DNA of 64,000 nucleotides from Actinomycetes bacterium (GTDB lineage Bacteria > Actinomycetota > Coriobacteriia > Anaerosomatales > JAGXFU01): contig JAGXFU010000005.1 of the NCBI GenBank assembly GCA_024637115.1, forward strand, positions 188,001 to 252,000, in the 5' to 3' direction. A model generated the notes under the pieces. The model saw only the letters and a program-made list of their open reading frames with translations. It did no database searches and had not been told where the DNA came from. Below are positions 53,866-63,291 of this stretch, in pieces (position 1 is the first letter of the stretch; each line of letters opens with the position of its first letter). The position numbers were made by a program, and so were the translations under genes.

Positions 53866-55065
53866 CTACAGCAAGTCGTTGTCGACGTCGGTATGATGCT
53901 CGACATCCCATATCTGCTGGTTCTCTTCTGCAAGGGTCTTCTCATCCTCAGGATGGAGTTCCATCGCGCGGCGCTGCGAAGGCAGGATGCCCTGCGGTCT
54001 GAAGGCCATCATGATGACCATGGCCGCTCCGAACACCAGATAGCGATACTGGCTCGCCAGGTTAGCCTGATCGGTGGTCAGCACGCCGGCCAGAAGCGGA
54101 GACTGAGCGAAATACCGAATCATCTCCGGTAGCGCTGCGATAATCACTGCGCCGAGCACAGCACCCGGAATGGAACCCATTCCGCCCAGCACAACCATGC
54201 ATACAACCAGAACTGATTCCATAAAGTTGAATGACTCGGGGCTGATGAACCCGACCCAGTACGCGTACGTGACACCAGCAACGCCACCCCAGAGGGCTCC
54301 AAGCGAGAAAGCCCACAACTTGGTCGTCGTGATACTGATGCCGATCGAAGCAGCGGCCACTTCGTCCTCACGCATTGCAACCCAAGCCCGCCCAAGACGC
54401 GAGTCATCGAGTCTGCGTACCACGAAGATCGTTGCCAGACACAGCACTACGATCAAGTAGTACCAGAAGAGATCCTTGCTGAAGGCGAAATCGCCAAAGG
54501 AAAGGTTCGCCTTCGCCCACTCCATACCGGCAGGCGTAGGGATCCGCTGACCAGGACCCGGAAGACCCTTCGCGCCGTTGGTGATACCAAAGATATTGTT
54601 GTTGAGGGCAATACGCACGATCTCACCGAAACCGAGCGTCACAATCGCGAGATAGTCGCCGCGAAGCCGGAGCACCGGGGTTCCAAGCGCTATGCCGGTG
54701 CCGGCAGCAGCCAGAGCCGCCACAGGGAGCAGCGTCCAGAAGGTCCATGGCTCGAACCCGGAGCCAAAGACCTCCGGTAGTTTGAACCCCAGGATGATTC
54801 CAACGTATGCGCCCATCGCATAGAACGCGATATACCCGAGATCCAGCAGTCCGGCATATCCGACGACGATATTGAGACCTAGAGAAAGCATCACGTAGAT
54901 GCCGACGACCGCAAAGATCCGCACAAAGAAGAAGTTCTGCACTGACTGGAAGTAGATTGGTGCAGCCACAACGATGACCATGATCACCGCATACATGATC
55001 CATTTCCACAGAGGAATGGGACCTGACGCGATTTTGGTCTTGATGTCCATTTTGCTTCCGCCCAT
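53866..55065 (-). CDS. livM: Branched-chain amino acid ABC transporter permease LivM
   Basis: A 399-residue permease with about nine or ten TM segments. The conserved EAA-like stretch [18 protein letters not shown] is present, with [20 protein letters not shown] late in the protein. A 40-residue polar tail follows the last helix. An AAGGTG lies five bases before the ATG at 55065. It is 2 bases from livH. Confidence 0.93.
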   Translation of the reverse strand: MGGSKMDIKTKIASGPIPLWKWIMYAVIMVIVVAAPIYFQSVQNFFFVRIFAVVGIYVMLSLGLNIVVGYAGLLDLGYIAFYAMGAYVGIILGFKLPEVFGSGFEPWTFWTLLPVAALAAAGTGIALGTPVLRLRGDYLAIVTLGFGEIVRIALNNNIFGITNGAKGLPGPGQRIPTPAGMEWAKANLSFGDFAFSKDLFWYYLIVVLCLATIFVVRRLDDSRLGRAWVAMREDEVAAASIGISITTTKLWAFSLGALWGGVAGVTYAYWVGFISPESFNFMESVLVVCMVVLGGMGSIPGAVLGAVIIAALPEMIRYFAQSPLLAGVLTTDQANLASQYRYLVFGAAMVIMMAFRPQGILPSQRRAMELHPEDEKTLAEENQQIWDVEHHTDVDNDLL

Positions 55066-55067
55066 GG

Positions 55068-55991
55068 CTACACCTTCTCCACTACGGATTCGCCGAGCAG
55101 ACCGCTCGGCTTAAACACCAGAACCAGGATGAGGATCGCAAAGGCGACCACGTCCTTGTAGCCCGAGCTCAAGAATCCGGCAGCAAGCGCCTCGATGATA
55201 CCGAGGAGGAAACCGCCGACCATTGCGCCGCGTAGGTTACCGATACCGCCGATAACCGCCGCAGTGAACGCCTTGACGCCGGGGATGAAGCCCATGTCGA
55301 ACTTGATCGATCCGTAATACATGCCGGAGAAGATTCCGGCAAGGGCACCGAGAGCGGGCCCGATGAAGAACGCCACCGCGATCACGCGGTTGATGTCCAC
55401 GCCCATAAGCGTCGCAGCTTCTCTGTCCTGGGACACTGCGCGCATGGCCTTGCCTATTCGTGTCTTCGACACAAAGGTGTCGAGAATAATCAGCAAAATG
55501 ATCGATGAACCGATAATCATGATCTGAATATTGTTGATCGAGATGCCGGCGATCTCATAGCTGCCCGCCGGCAGGTAGTTCGGAAAAGGTACCTGCCTCG
55601 GAGTGATCCACAGCAGTACCGCCTGTTGCAAGAAGATCGACATGCCGATCGCCGAAATCAACGGTGCCAGACGCGGGGCATGTCTGAGCGGTCGATACGC
55701 GACCCGTTCGATCAACACGCCGAGAAGACCGATCACGACTCCCGAGATGACGAATGTCATCAGGAACATCAGTGCGATTCCGAATCCGGAACCCGTGAAG
55801 AACTCATAGTTATCAAGCCACCCGAACGCAAAGAGGCCAACGAACGCGCCTCCCATAAACATCTCGCTATGTGCGAAGTTGATCATCAGCAGGATCCCGT
55901 AAACAAGCGTGTATCCAAGCGCGATGAGCGCGTACATACCCCCCAGGGTCACGCCGTTTACCAGCTGCTGTCCAATAGTCGCAATGGACAC
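55068..55991 (-). CDS. livH: Branched-chain amino acid ABC transporter permease LivH
   Basis: A 307-residue permease with about eight TM segments, starting IGQQLVNGVTLGGMYALIAL and containing GKAMRAVSQDREAATLMGV (EAA loop). I chose the GTG at 55989-55991 preceded by GGTGAG; an earlier frame covers intergenic sequence. It forms the channel with LivM. Confidence 0.93.
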   Translation of the reverse strand: MSIATIGQQLVNGVTLGGMYALIALGYTLVYGILLMINFAHSEMFMGGAFVGLFAFGWLDNYEFFTGSGFGIALMFLMTFVISGVVIGLLGVLIERVAYRPLRHAPRLAPLISAIGMSIFLQQAVLLWITPRQVPFPNYLPAGSYEIAGISINNIQIMIIGSSIILLIILDTFVSKTRIGKAMRAVSQDREAATLMGVDINRVIAVAFFIGPALGALAGIFSGMYYGSIKFDMGFIPGVKAFTAAVIGGIGNLRGAMVGGFLLGIIEALAAGFLSSGYKDVVAFAILILVLVFKPSGLLGESVVEKV

Positions 55992-56068
55992 CTGTGTCTC
56001 ACCTGTCTCTTCGAGTTGCTCGAGGCTTATCAGGGGGAACGCCTTAGTGCTGCCCCGTGCTCCCACAA

Positions 56069-56103
56069 GGACCCGGGTGAGCGGCAAGCGCTCGCCCGGG
56101 TCC
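56069..56103. repeat. Stem-loop between livK and livH
   Basis: Fifteen-base arms around a five-base GCAAG loop (GGACCCGGG... and its complement, one mismatch). It lies in the 148-base gap after livK on the transcribed strand. It is the usual place for an RNA stem that raises binding-protein levels over permease levels. Confidence 0.7.
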
Positions 56104-56120
56104 CCAATATCATGCAGGAG

Positions 56121-56142
56121 TAAGTAGTCGGTTAACTACTTA
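56121..56142. repeat. Inverted repeat that includes the livK stop codon
   Basis: TAAGTAGT and ACTACTTA arms around a six-base loop; the stop codon TAA of livK (56140-56142) is part of the stem. It is just 5' of the longer hairpin at 56069-56103 on the transcribed strand. Confidence 0.5.
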
Positions 56143-57333
56143 GTTCGGTGCCCACGCGCCGTCCTTGACAACGTAGAGGGTGATTGCCTTGTTGTTGGTA
56201 TCACCGTTCTCGTCGAAGGAGATAGCACCCGTGACGCCTTCAATATCAGTTGCAGCGACAGCAGCGATGATCGCGGCCTTGCCCTCGGCACTCGTGAGGT
56301 TCTCAGCGCCGACCTCGTCGATGGCCACTTCAACTGCACTGAGGATAACGAGGGCTGCGTCATACGAGTAGGTATCGTATGCCTGGATTCCCTCACCGGG
56401 ATAGGCGGCGTCGAACTTGGCCTGGAAGTCAGCGCCCTGGGGCTGCTGATCAAGCGGCAGGCCAACGGAGGTGCAGTACATGCCCTCTGCATTGGCGGCA
56501 CCGGCAAGATCGATGAAGTCCTGGGCATACACGCCGTCACCGCTGAAGAACGCGGCGTCGGAACCGCCCTCGCGGAGCTGCTTTGCGAAGAGGGCGCCAG
56601 CGTTGTACACACCACCGTAGTAGACGGCTGCAGGAGCAGCAGCGTTGATCTTGGTGGCAAGAGCGGTGAAGTCGGTGTCCTTGTCGGAGGTCTTCTCGCG
56701 ACCGGCGACGGTACCGCCAGCGGCCTCAAAGGCCTTCACGAACTCGTCAACAAGACCCTCGCCGTACGGCGTCGAGTCATCGACCACGAACGCAGTCGGG
56801 AGACCAAGTGTGTTGAACGCAGCATCGGCAGCGAAAGCACCCTGAACCGGGTCGATCGTGCAGGTGCGGAACACGTTATCAAAGCCCTGCAGCGTGAGCT
56901 GCGGGTTGGTCGAGGCAGGCGAAACCTGAACGATGCCACCCTCGTTGTAGACAGCAGCAGCCGGAATCGAGACACCGGAGTTCAGGTGACCGACAACGCC
57001 GATGACGTCCGGGTCGGAGGTCAGCTGGTTGGCGACGTTGACGCCCGTCTTGGGGTCGCCCTGGTCGTCAACAACAAACGGCTTGACCTCGACGCCAAGA
57101 TCCTTGGCGTTGAAATCGTCGATGGCCAGCATTGCACCATTCTCGATGCCCTGACCGAGTGCGACAGCACCCTGGGTCAGCGGGGCACCAATTCCGAGCT
57201 TGATAACGACAGCATCGCTGCCGCCATCCGTGGTGTCTGCATCATCGCTACCTGAACAACCGACGGCCATCGTGGCCACCATTGCCAGAGCGATAACGAG
57301 AGCGACAAGCTTCTTGCCTTTGCCCATAGTCAT
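56140..57333 (-). CDS. livK: Branched-chain amino acid ABC transporter substrate-binding lipoprotein
   Basis: A 397-residue lipoprotein of the LivK/LivJ type. Signal: MTMGKGKKLVALVIALAMVA then TMAVGC with the lipidated Cys. The mature protein contains IKLGIGAPLTQGAVALGQGI and GVVGHLNSGVSIPAAAVYNE. GGGAGGAAG precedes the ATG. It is first in the liv operon and has a candidate promoter upstream with a palindrome over the -10 region. Confidence 0.94.
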   Translation of the reverse strand: MTMGKGKKLVALVIALAMVATMAVGCSGSDDADTTDGGSDAVVIKLGIGAPLTQGAVALGQGIENGAMLAIDDFNAKDLGVEVKPFVVDDQGDPKTGVNVANQLTSDPDVIGVVGHLNSGVSIPAAAVYNEGGIVQVSPASTNPQLTLQGFDNVFRTCTIDPVQGAFAADAAFNTLGLPTAFVVDDSTPYGEGLVDEFVKAFEAAGGTVAGREKTSDKDTDFTALATKINAAAPAAVYYGGVYNAGALFAKQLREGGSDAAFFSGDGVYAQDFIDLAGAANAEGMYCTSVGLPLDQQPQGADFQAKFDAAYPGEGIQAYDTYSYDAALVILSAVEVAIDEVGAENLTSAEGKAAIIAAVAATDIEGVTGAISFDENGDTNNKAITLYVVKDGAWAPN

Positions 57334-57424
57334 TCTTCCTCCCTTGCTCCTTTGCGTCTACCGCTGTTCGTTGGTGTGCTCCTGCGTAGAAGTCAGAACG
57401 CACGTTGTGCGGTATTCGCCCATA

Positions 57425-57464
57425 AGACTCTAGGAGTCTAGCAGAAAGCGTTTTTAAGCAACAA
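57425..57464 (-). promoter_or_regulatory. Candidate livK promoter with palindrome over -10
   Basis: On the minus strand TTGTTG (57459-57464), an 18-base spacer and TAGACT (57435-57440) form a sigma-70-like promoter. The palindrome AGACTC-N3-GAGTCT (57425-57439) overlaps the -10 and the start site, so it could be an operator. Confidence 0.5.
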
Positions 57465-57602
57465 GCACAAAGACGCCGCCATTCCCCCGCGCTGACGTGC
57501 GACAACATCGCTAGCACACGTGTATTTCGTCCCTGTTGCCGGGCGGCATGATAGTGGCATTGCCTTGACCAGGCACTACTCGGTTGCGCGCACCGAAAAT
57601 TG

Positions 57603-58010
57603 TCAGATGAAGTAGACCTCAGAACCACGCACTTCGCCGAGCTGCGAGGCCAGATCGGCGAGCGTCACTTTGTCGAACTCTGACTGGAAGGCGACCGCCG
57701 CACTCGTCCACAACGAGGCGAGTGGGCTTTCGGAATCCGGCGCTTCGAGCAGCACGCCTTCCACCGCGCGCAGAACATCCCCGGCACTCACTTCGCACGC
57801 CGGGCGAGCGAGCGAGCAGCCCCCGCCAGGCCCGGGTTGGCATCGGACAAGTCCAGCTCGGGACATGATCGATATCTGCTGTTCGACAAAGCGGCGCGGA
57901 AGGGAGAGTCTGTCGGCTATCTCGCCGGCAGGCACCCTCACTGACTGGCCAAGACGTCCGAGTTCGACCGCTGCCTGAAGTGCGTAGTCGAGCTTCTGTG
58001 GCAGTCGCAT
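57603..58010 (-). CDS. Rrf2-family transcriptional regulator with three cysteines
   Basis: A 135-residue Rrf2 regulator. The winged helix has MRLPQKLDYALQAAVELG at the start and LSLPRRFVEQQISIMSRAGL, followed by a Gly-rich wing containing three cysteines (RCQPGPGGGCSLARPAC) that could bind an iron-sulfur cluster or act as thiols. Position right behind cysK, with a TAATG overlap, suggests a CymR-like role in cysteine synthesis, or an IscR-like role. The start is at 58008-58010. The end of the protein is short of the usual C-terminal Cys region. Confidence 0.9.
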   Translation of the reverse strand: MRLPQKLDYALQAAVELGRLGQSVRVPAGEIADRLSLPRRFVEQQISIMSRAGLVRCQPGPGGGCSLARPACEVSAGDVLRAVEGVLLEAPDSESPLASLWTSAAVAFQSEFDKVTLADLASQLGEVRGSEVYFI

Positions 58011-58966
58011 TAGATAATGCCCTCCCACAGCACTGTTGAAAGGTATCGCTCCCCCGTTGATGGAGCCACGGTAACAATCGTTGTGCCGGCCAACTCAGCG
58101 CGTGCCGCGAGTTCAAGTGCAGCGGCAACGTTGGCACCACTGGAGATACCGCAAAGGAGTCCTTCCTCGGCAGCGAGGCGACGGGCTGTCTCTATAGCCA
58201 TGTCACCCGATATGGCGATGACCTCATCAAGCACCGCAAGATCGAGCGTCTTTGGAATGAAGTTGGCGCCGATACCCTGTATCTTGTGCGGTCCGGGGAC
58301 CAGGGACTCTCCGCGCATGGTCTGTGCAATGATCGGTGACTCCGCGGGCTCAACGGCAACGATGCGCACCGTCGGTCGCACTTCTTTCAGATAGCGTCCC
58401 GTACCGGAGACGGTGCCCCCGGTACCCACACCTGCAACAAAGGCACTCAGGATCTCCGCTCCGCCGAGAGCTCGATCGATCTCGGGACCGGTGGCGACGT
58501 AGTGGGCCATCGGGTTAGCGGGGTTCACGAACTGTCCGGGCTGGAACGCGTCTTCGGTCTCCAGAGTGATTCGGTCAGCCTCATCAACGGCTCCCTGCAT
58601 ACCCTCACCAGCCGGCGTGAGCACGACGTCTGCGCCGTAAGCCGCCAGCAACTTGCGACGCTCGATCGACATGCTCTCCGGCATGGTGAGAATCACCCGG
58701 TAGCCGCGTGCCGCACCGATCATTGCAAGCGCTATCCCTGTGTTGCCCGATGTCGGCTCCACCAGGACGGACTTCCCGGGCTCAATCAATCCGTCGGCCT
58801 CAGCCTGACTGATCATTGATCTGGCGATGCGGTCCTTGACCGAACCCCCGGGATTGCGGGATTCCATCTTGAGAGCCACTCGCGCGCCAAGTCCGCGCGT
58901 CATGGAGCTCAAGTACACGAGTGGCGTGTCGCCAATCGATTGATCCACGCGATTTAGAATTCCCAT
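58010..58966 (-). CDS. cysK: Cysteine synthase (O-acetylserine sulfhydrylase)
   Basis: CysK replaces the acetyl group of O-acetylserine by sulfide to give cysteine, with PLP as cofactor. The PLP lysine is in NPGGSVKDRIARSMI, and VEPTSGNTGIALAM and GTGGTVSGTGRYLKE follow. At 318 residues the length is typical. It is the first gene of a two-gene operon with the Rrf2 regulator. Confidence 0.94.
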   Translation of the reverse strand: MGILNRVDQSIGDTPLVYLSSMTRGLGARVALKMESRNPGGSVKDRIARSMISQAEADGLIEPGKSVLVEPTSGNTGIALAMIGAARGYRVILTMPESMSIERRKLLAAYGADVVLTPAGEGMQGAVDEADRITLETEDAFQPGQFVNPANPMAHYVATGPEIDRALGGAEILSAFVAGVGTGGTVSGTGRYLKEVRPTVRIVAVEPAESPIIAQTMRGESLVPGPHKIQGIGANFIPKTLDLAVLDEVIAISGDMAIETARRLAAEEGLLCGISSGANVAAALELAARAELAGTTIVTVAPSTGERYLSTVLWEGII

Positions 58967-58985
58967 GATTCACCTCTCTATTCCG

Positions 58986-59036
58986 CACTTCATATATGCG
59001 TGAAGTGATTGTATACCCGCTCGCCCTTTGTGGCAA
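58986..59036 (-). promoter_or_regulatory. cysK promoter with downstream inverted repeat
   Basis: Minus strand: -35 TTGCCA (59031-59036), 17-base spacer and -10 TACAAT (59008-59013), a near-consensus sigma-70 promoter. Immediately downstream, CACTTCA-N8-TGAAGTG (58986-59007) is a perfect seven-base inverted repeat at the transcription start, a good position for an operator of the Rrf2 regulator. Confidence 0.65.
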
Positions 59037-59182
59037 CCCCCCGCCGCCGACCCGGCATCACATGTCATACTGGGCGCTAGGCGGGATGTCACCGATTTCT
59101 TGTGACAAGCTGTCTGCCGACTCGGGGAATGGGAATATATTGCAATCGAGCGCTGAGTTCGATTGCTAGAAGGGGGACAACG

Positions 59183-59623
59183 ATGTCTGACATCTGGCTC
59201 TGGCTCTGGTCAATCCTCGCCGTCGTACTCCTGGTAATGGAGATATTCACGGCAGGATTCTTCATGCTCCCATTTGGAATCGGCGCTGGCGTGGCCGCCG
59301 TACTCGCCTTCTTCGATATCGAGCCGCTGTGGCAGACCCTGGCCTTCATGGCCGTCTCCACGCTTGCGTTTGTCGGTCTTCGCGGATTCGCCGACAAGAT
59401 GACCCACGAGCCCCCCGAGAAGATGGGCGCGGATCGTCTGCTCGGCAAGGACGGTGTCGTGATCGAGGCTCTGACACCGAACAGCCCGGTGGGCCAGGTG
59501 CGAGTGGAGCGCGAGGTGTGGCGTGCGGAAGCACCCGGTCGCGACGCGGTTCCCATTGGAACTCGTGTTGTTGTGGAAAGCATCGAAGGAACCCACCTCA
59601 TGGTGCGGCCCCTTCAAGACTGA
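59183..59623 (+). CDS. NfeD-family membrane protein
   Basis: A 146-residue NfeD-like protein with three TM segments (about residues 5-65), starting IWLWLWSILAVVLLVMEIF, and a C-terminal OB-fold region ending GTRVVVESIEGTHLMVRPL. The ATG at 59183 is preceded by GAAGGGGGA. NfeD proteins usually pair with an SPFH protein; the stomatin gene is 87 bases downstream. Confidence 0.9.
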   Translation: MSDIWLWLWSILAVVLLVMEIFTAGFFMLPFGIGAGVAAVLAFFDIEPLWQTLAFMAVSTLAFVGLRGFADKMTHEPPEKMGADRLLGKDGVVIEALTPNSPVGQVRVEREVWRAEAPGRDAVPIGTRVVVESIEGTHLMVRPLQD

Positions 59624-59710
59624 TCCTCGTGGGATTGCACGCGTGAATCGCACGCGTAATGTAGTGACAGAGCGGACACACGTCCGCTTCACCGACAGGA
59701 GGTCGAAGAC

Positions 59711-60649
59711 ATGGCAGGCATTGCAGCAGCGGTTGTGCTACTGCCGCTCATCATCCTGTTGCTTGTGTACTTTGCAACAGCGATCAAGATCGTTCGCCCG
59801 TATGAGAAGGGCATCATCGAACGGTTCGGCAAGTACCAGCGAACCTATGAGTCGGGCCTCCACTTCATCCTGCCCTTCATTGACAGGCTGACCAAGGTCG
59901 ACATGCGTGAGAACGTCGTCGATGTACCGCCTCAGGAAGTAATCACCAAAGACAACGTTGTGGTGACCGTCGATGCCGTCGTCTACTACGAGGCTACCGA
60001 CCCGGTGAAGCTCATGTACAACGTTGCCAACTTCTACATGGCGGCCACCAAGCTCGCTCAGACGAACCTGCGTAACGTAATCGGCGAGATGCAGCTCGAC
60101 GAGTCGCTTACGAGCCGCGAGAAGATCAACGCCGCGCTCCGGCAGATTCTCGACGATGCAACCGACAAGTGGGGCGTTCGCGTCGTCCGCGTCGAACTAC
60201 AGCGCATCGAGCCGCCGGTCGACGTGACCGAGGCAATGCACCGTCAGATGAAGGCCGAGCGCACACGTCGCGCCCTCATCCTCGAGGCTGACGGCGACAA
60301 GCAGGCAGCCATCACACGTGCCGAGGGATCCAAGGGCGCTGCGATTCTTGAAGCAGAAGGTCGTGCCCAGGCGATCAAGGACGTCGCCGACGCCGAGAAG
60401 TTCCAGAAGATCGCACTTGCCGAAGGTGAAGCATCGGCGATCACGAGTGTATACAACGCAATCCATGACGGCCGACCCACGAACGACCTGATTGCCATCA
60501 AGTACCTTGAGGCGCTCGCGTCGATCGCAAACGGCAAGGCCAGCAAGGTCTTCTTGCCCATGGAGGTCAGCGGCGTGCTTGGAAGCATCGGTGGTATCGC
60601 CGAGCTGTTCAAGGGCGATGCGGCTATGGAGCCACCTGCGGGCGAGTAG
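59711..60649 (+). CDS. SPFH/stomatin-family membrane scaffold protein
   Basis: A 312-residue slipin-type protein. An N-terminal membrane helix (about 2-24) is followed by the SPFH domain: [36 protein letters not shown], then the C-terminal coiled coil rich in Ala, Glu and Lys ([20 protein letters not shown]). AGGAGGTCG precedes the ATG. These proteins organise membrane microdomains and often regulate proteases such as FtsH, which is elsewhere in this window. It is partner to the NfeD protein. Confidence 0.94.
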   Translation: MAGIAAAVVLLPLIILLLVYFATAIKIVRPYEKGIIERFGKYQRTYESGLHFILPFIDRLTKVDMRENVVDVPPQEVITKDNVVVTVDAVVYYEATDPVKLMYNVANFYMAATKLAQTNLRNVIGEMQLDESLTSREKINAALRQILDDATDKWGVRVVRVELQRIEPPVDVTEAMHRQMKAERTRRALILEADGDKQAAITRAEGSKGAAILEAEGRAQAIKDVADAEKFQKIALAEGEASAITSVYNAIHDGRPTNDLIAIKYLEALASIANGKASKVFLPMEVSGVLGSIGGIAELFKGDAAMEPPAGE

Positions 60650-60764
60650 CGCCCGGTGTTCGGTGGGGCGACCCACCGTGCTCAAACATACTCGAAGGAC
60701 CGCCCGTGGGGCGGTCCTTCTGCGTAACTGCGCGCGTGTGGGTCGCCCCACCGAACACCGGGCG
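60650..60764. repeat. Nested inverted repeat around a terminator
   Basis: A perfect 27-base inverted repeat (60650-60676 and 60738-60764) encloses 61 bases, in the middle of which is a perfect 12-bp hairpin (60694-60720). It starts right after the stop codon of the SPFH gene and ends eight bases before the moaB stop on the other strand. This is one compound cruciform between two convergent genes. Confidence 0.9.
60694..60720. terminator. Central hairpin of the nested repeat
   Basis: Arms GAAGGACCGCCC and GGGCGGTCCTTC with a three-base loop. The symmetric form suits a bidirectional terminator for the convergent SPFH and moaB genes; there is no T-run of note. Confidence 0.65.
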
Positions 60765-60771
60765 TGCGCTG

Positions 60772-61248
60772 CTAGTGGCCACCGCCGGCCATCATTTGAA
60801 TAGCGTGCTCGAATTGATCAGCTACGAAGCCGAAGCATTCTGTCGCGGCCTTCTCGCTACCGGGGAGGTTGACGATGAGGGTCTTACGCCTCAGACCGGC
60901 GGTTGCGCGCGAGAGCATCGCTCGTCGCGTCACCTCAAGACTTCCCAGCCGCATTGCTTCGCCGATCCCGGGCGCCATTCTGTCGCATACCGCGTGAGTG
61001 GCCTCTGGCGTGACATCGCGCATGCTGAACCCCGTACCGCCACATGTGAGAATCACATCCGGAATGAGTTCGTCGACAATCACCTCAAGCGTTCCTGCGA
61101 TCATCGTGAACTCATCCGAAACGATCCGGTGATCGACTACCGTCCATCCCCGACTCTCGCACAGACCCTTCAGGGCAGCTCCGGCACTATCCTCGGCAAG
61201 GGAGCGGGTATCGGAGCAGGTGAGAATCGCCACGCTCAGCGAATCCAT
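60772..61248 (-). CDS. moaB: MoaB/MogA-type molybdopterin adenylyltransferase
   Basis: A 158-residue MogA/MoaB fold protein that adenylates molybdopterin before metal insertion. Motifs VAILTCSDTRSLAEDSAG, LTCGGTGFSMRDVTPEAT and IVNLPGSEKAATECFGF are intact. I chose the ATG at 61246-61248 with GGAGAG upstream. It follows the MOSC gene by four bases. Confidence 0.94.
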   Translation of the reverse strand: MDSLSVAILTCSDTRSLAEDSAGAALKGLCESRGWTVVDHRIVSDEFTMIAGTLEVIVDELIPDVILTCGGTGFSMRDVTPEATHAVCDRMAPGIGEAMRLGSLEVTRRAMLSRATAGLRRKTLIVNLPGSEKAATECFGFVADQFEHAIQMMAGGGH

Positions 61249-61252
61249 CGGG

Positions 61253-61759
61253 TCACTCTCCTTCGGGTGGTGGTGTACGGTCGCAGGTACCGTCTCCAAG
61301 CTCTACGATCACGACCTCATCACCGGGCTCGATCTGCCCCGGCTGGAGCACAACCCCGAATATGCCTTCTTTGGGCATGACGCAATCACCGGCCTGGTAG
61401 TAGATTGCACAACGCGTGTGACAGATCTTGCCGATCTGGCTGATCTCAAGAAGGACGTCGTCACCGATCGTGATCTTGGTGCCCACGGGCAGAGCCGGCA
61501 GATCGAGCCCTTTCGTGGTCAGGTTCTCCCCGAAATCCCCGGCGGTCACGTCGAGACCCTTCTCGACCATCTTGTCCACTGACTCCTGAGCGAGCAGACT
61601 CACCTGGCGGTGCCAATCACCCGCATGCGCGTCACCGTCAACGCCCCGATCAAAGATGAGGTTCACACTCCCGGTGGGCGTCTTGCGCACACCTTTACGG
61701 TCAGCGATATTCACCGAGACAACGGAACCCCGCTGTCCGACAGCGATCGTATGCGACAT
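61253..61759 (-). CDS. MOSC-domain protein
   Basis: A 168-residue MOSC-domain protein. The sulfur-carrier-like cysteine is in GKICHTRCAIYYQAGDCVMP; GDFGENLTTKGLDL and GVDGDAHAGDW mark the fold. It may carry or transfer sulfur for molybdenum enzymes. The ATG at 61757-61759 overlaps the moaC stop. It sits between moaC and moaB. Confidence 0.88.
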   Translation of the reverse strand: MSHTIAVGQRGSVVSVNIADRKGVRKTPTGSVNLIFDRGVDGDAHAGDWHRQVSLLAQESVDKMVEKGLDVTAGDFGENLTTKGLDLPALPVGTKITIGDDVLLEISQIGKICHTRCAIYYQAGDCVMPKEGIFGVVLQPGQIEPGDEVVIVELGDGTCDRTPPPEGE

Positions 61760-62268
61760 CACTCGTCCTCCCCGCGCGTCCAACGACCCGATCGGCCGCC
61801 TTCTTTGCTAAGTAAGCGCACCTTTTCGATGACCATGCCCCTATCAACCGCTTTGCACATGTCGTAGATCGCCAGCGCCGCCACCGACACCGCAGTGAGC
61901 GCTTCCATCTCCACGCCCGTGCGTCCCACAGTCTCGGCTGTCGCCTCGATCTCAATCCCTGTCTGGGCATCCCGGACCACCGTGAGTTCTACCGCAACGC
62001 TTGTGAGTGGAATCGGATGACAGAGGGGGATGAGATCTGATGTCCGCTTGGCGGCGGCAATTCCGGCGATTCTGGCCACAGCCATGACATCACCTTTGGC
62101 CACAGAGCCTGATTCGATCAGGTCGAGCGTCTCCGACCGCATCCTGACGAACGAACCCGCAACCCCGACACGGCGCGTCTCAGCCTTGGCACCGACATCG
62201 ACCATGTGCGCATGTCCTTGCGCATCGAGGTGCGTCAGTCCCGCATGCGATCCTGATTCCGTGGCCAC
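61759..62268 (-). CDS. moaC: Cyclic pyranopterin monophosphate synthase accessory protein MoaC
   Basis: A 169-residue Moa[35 protein letters not shown] and [19 protein letters not shown] are all present. It converts the MoaA product into cyclic pyranopterin monophosphate. It starts with GTG (62266-62268), three bases after moaA. Confidence 0.96.
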   Translation of the reverse strand: MATESGSHAGLTHLDAQGHAHMVDVGAKAETRRVGVAGSFVRMRSETLDLIESGSVAKGDVMAVARIAGIAAAKRTSDLIPLCHPIPLTSVAVELTVVRDAQTGIEIEATAETVGRTGVEMEALTAVSVAALAIYDMCKAVDRGMVIEKVRLLSKEGGRSGRWTRGEDE

Positions 62269-62271
62269 GAC

Positions 62272-63291
62272 TCATCCTCCGATCTGTGACATACGGCGTG
62301 ATGTGCCGCGTCGCTGCTCGTGGGTTTCCGGCTTCTCGTTCAGCGCAGCGGAGATGATCGCCTCGATATCCTCGTCAGTCCCGTCGCGCAGCGCTGTTCG
62401 TACGTCAAACTCCCGATCCGAGAACAAACACGGTCTCAGGCGGCCATCCGCGGTGAGCCGCAGCCGGTTACAGGCCCCGCAGAAGTGCCGGGAGAGCGGC
62501 GAGATCACACCAATGGTGCCCGCCGCACCCGCAATCGTGAAGTAGCGTGCAGGGCCCCATCCCTCGGGCCCACTTCCGTCACCGACAGGCTGGAGCGGTC
62601 CCAGCCCCTCGGCGCCGAGTGCGCTGTCGAGTGCGGTCAGGATCTCACTTGCAGGCACATGATCCGCCTCGGTCCATCCGCCACCATGACCGCCGCGGAC
62701 CGACAGTGGTGCATCGCCGACCGGCATGTACTCGATGAAGCGAACGTGTACCGGGCGGTCGATCGCAAGCCGGGCGAACGCCGCAAGGTCCTGCTCGAGG
62801 GAGCGGACCACAACGACATTGAGCTTCACCGGATGGAAACCGACCGCAAGCGCGGCATCAAGACCGGCGAGCGCGTCAGCAAGGCGTCCGCCGCGCGTGA
62901 TGGTCGCGAAGACATCGGGATCGAGCGAATCGAGCGAGATATTGATGCGAGAGAGTCCTGCGTTGCGCAGCGCCTCGGCGTATTGCGGGAGCAAGGTGGC
63001 GTTCGTCGTGAGCGCGATGGCCTCCAGGCCGGTGATCGCCTTGAGGCGCCGAATATGCTCAACGAGTCCCTTGCGCACGAGCGGCTCACCGCCGGTGATG
63101 CGAATCTTGCTGATCCCCTGCTCCACGGCGATCGATGCGAAATGCTCGATCTCCTCGAATGTGAGTATGCTCTCGGGCGGCTTCCATTCCACACCCTCCG
63201 GCGGCATGCAATACACACATCGCAGGTTGCAGCGATCAGTGACGCTGATGCGCAGATAGTCGATCGTGCGCCCGTGTGAATCATGCGCCAT
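62272..63291 (-). CDS. moaA: GTP 3',8-cyclase (radical SAM) MoaA
   Basis: A 339-residue radical-SAM enzyme that rearranges GTP in the first step of molybdopterin synthesis. The N-terminal cluster motif DRCNLRCVYCMPPEGV and the C-terminal second cluster motif CGACNRLRLTADGRLRPCLF are both complete; the family C-terminal GG is seen as SQIGG. The ATG at 63289-63291 is preceded by GGAGG. It overlaps mobB by 11 bases. Confidence 0.95.
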   Translation of the reverse strand: MAHDSHGRTIDYLRISVTDRCNLRCVYCMPPEGVEWKPPESILTFEEIEHFASIAVEQGISKIRITGGEPLVRKGLVEHIRRLKAITGLEAIALTTNATLLPQYAEALRNAGLSRINISLDSLDPDVFATITRGGRLADALAGLDAALAVGFHPVKLNVVVVRSLEQDLAAFARLAIDRPVHVRFIEYMPVGDAPLSVRGGHGGGWTEADHVPASEILTALDSALGAEGLGPLQPVGDGSGPEGWGPARYFTIAGAAGTIGVISPLSRHFCGACNRLRLTADGRLRPCLFSDREFDVRTALRDGTDEDIEAIISAALNEKPETHEQRRGTSRRMSQIGG

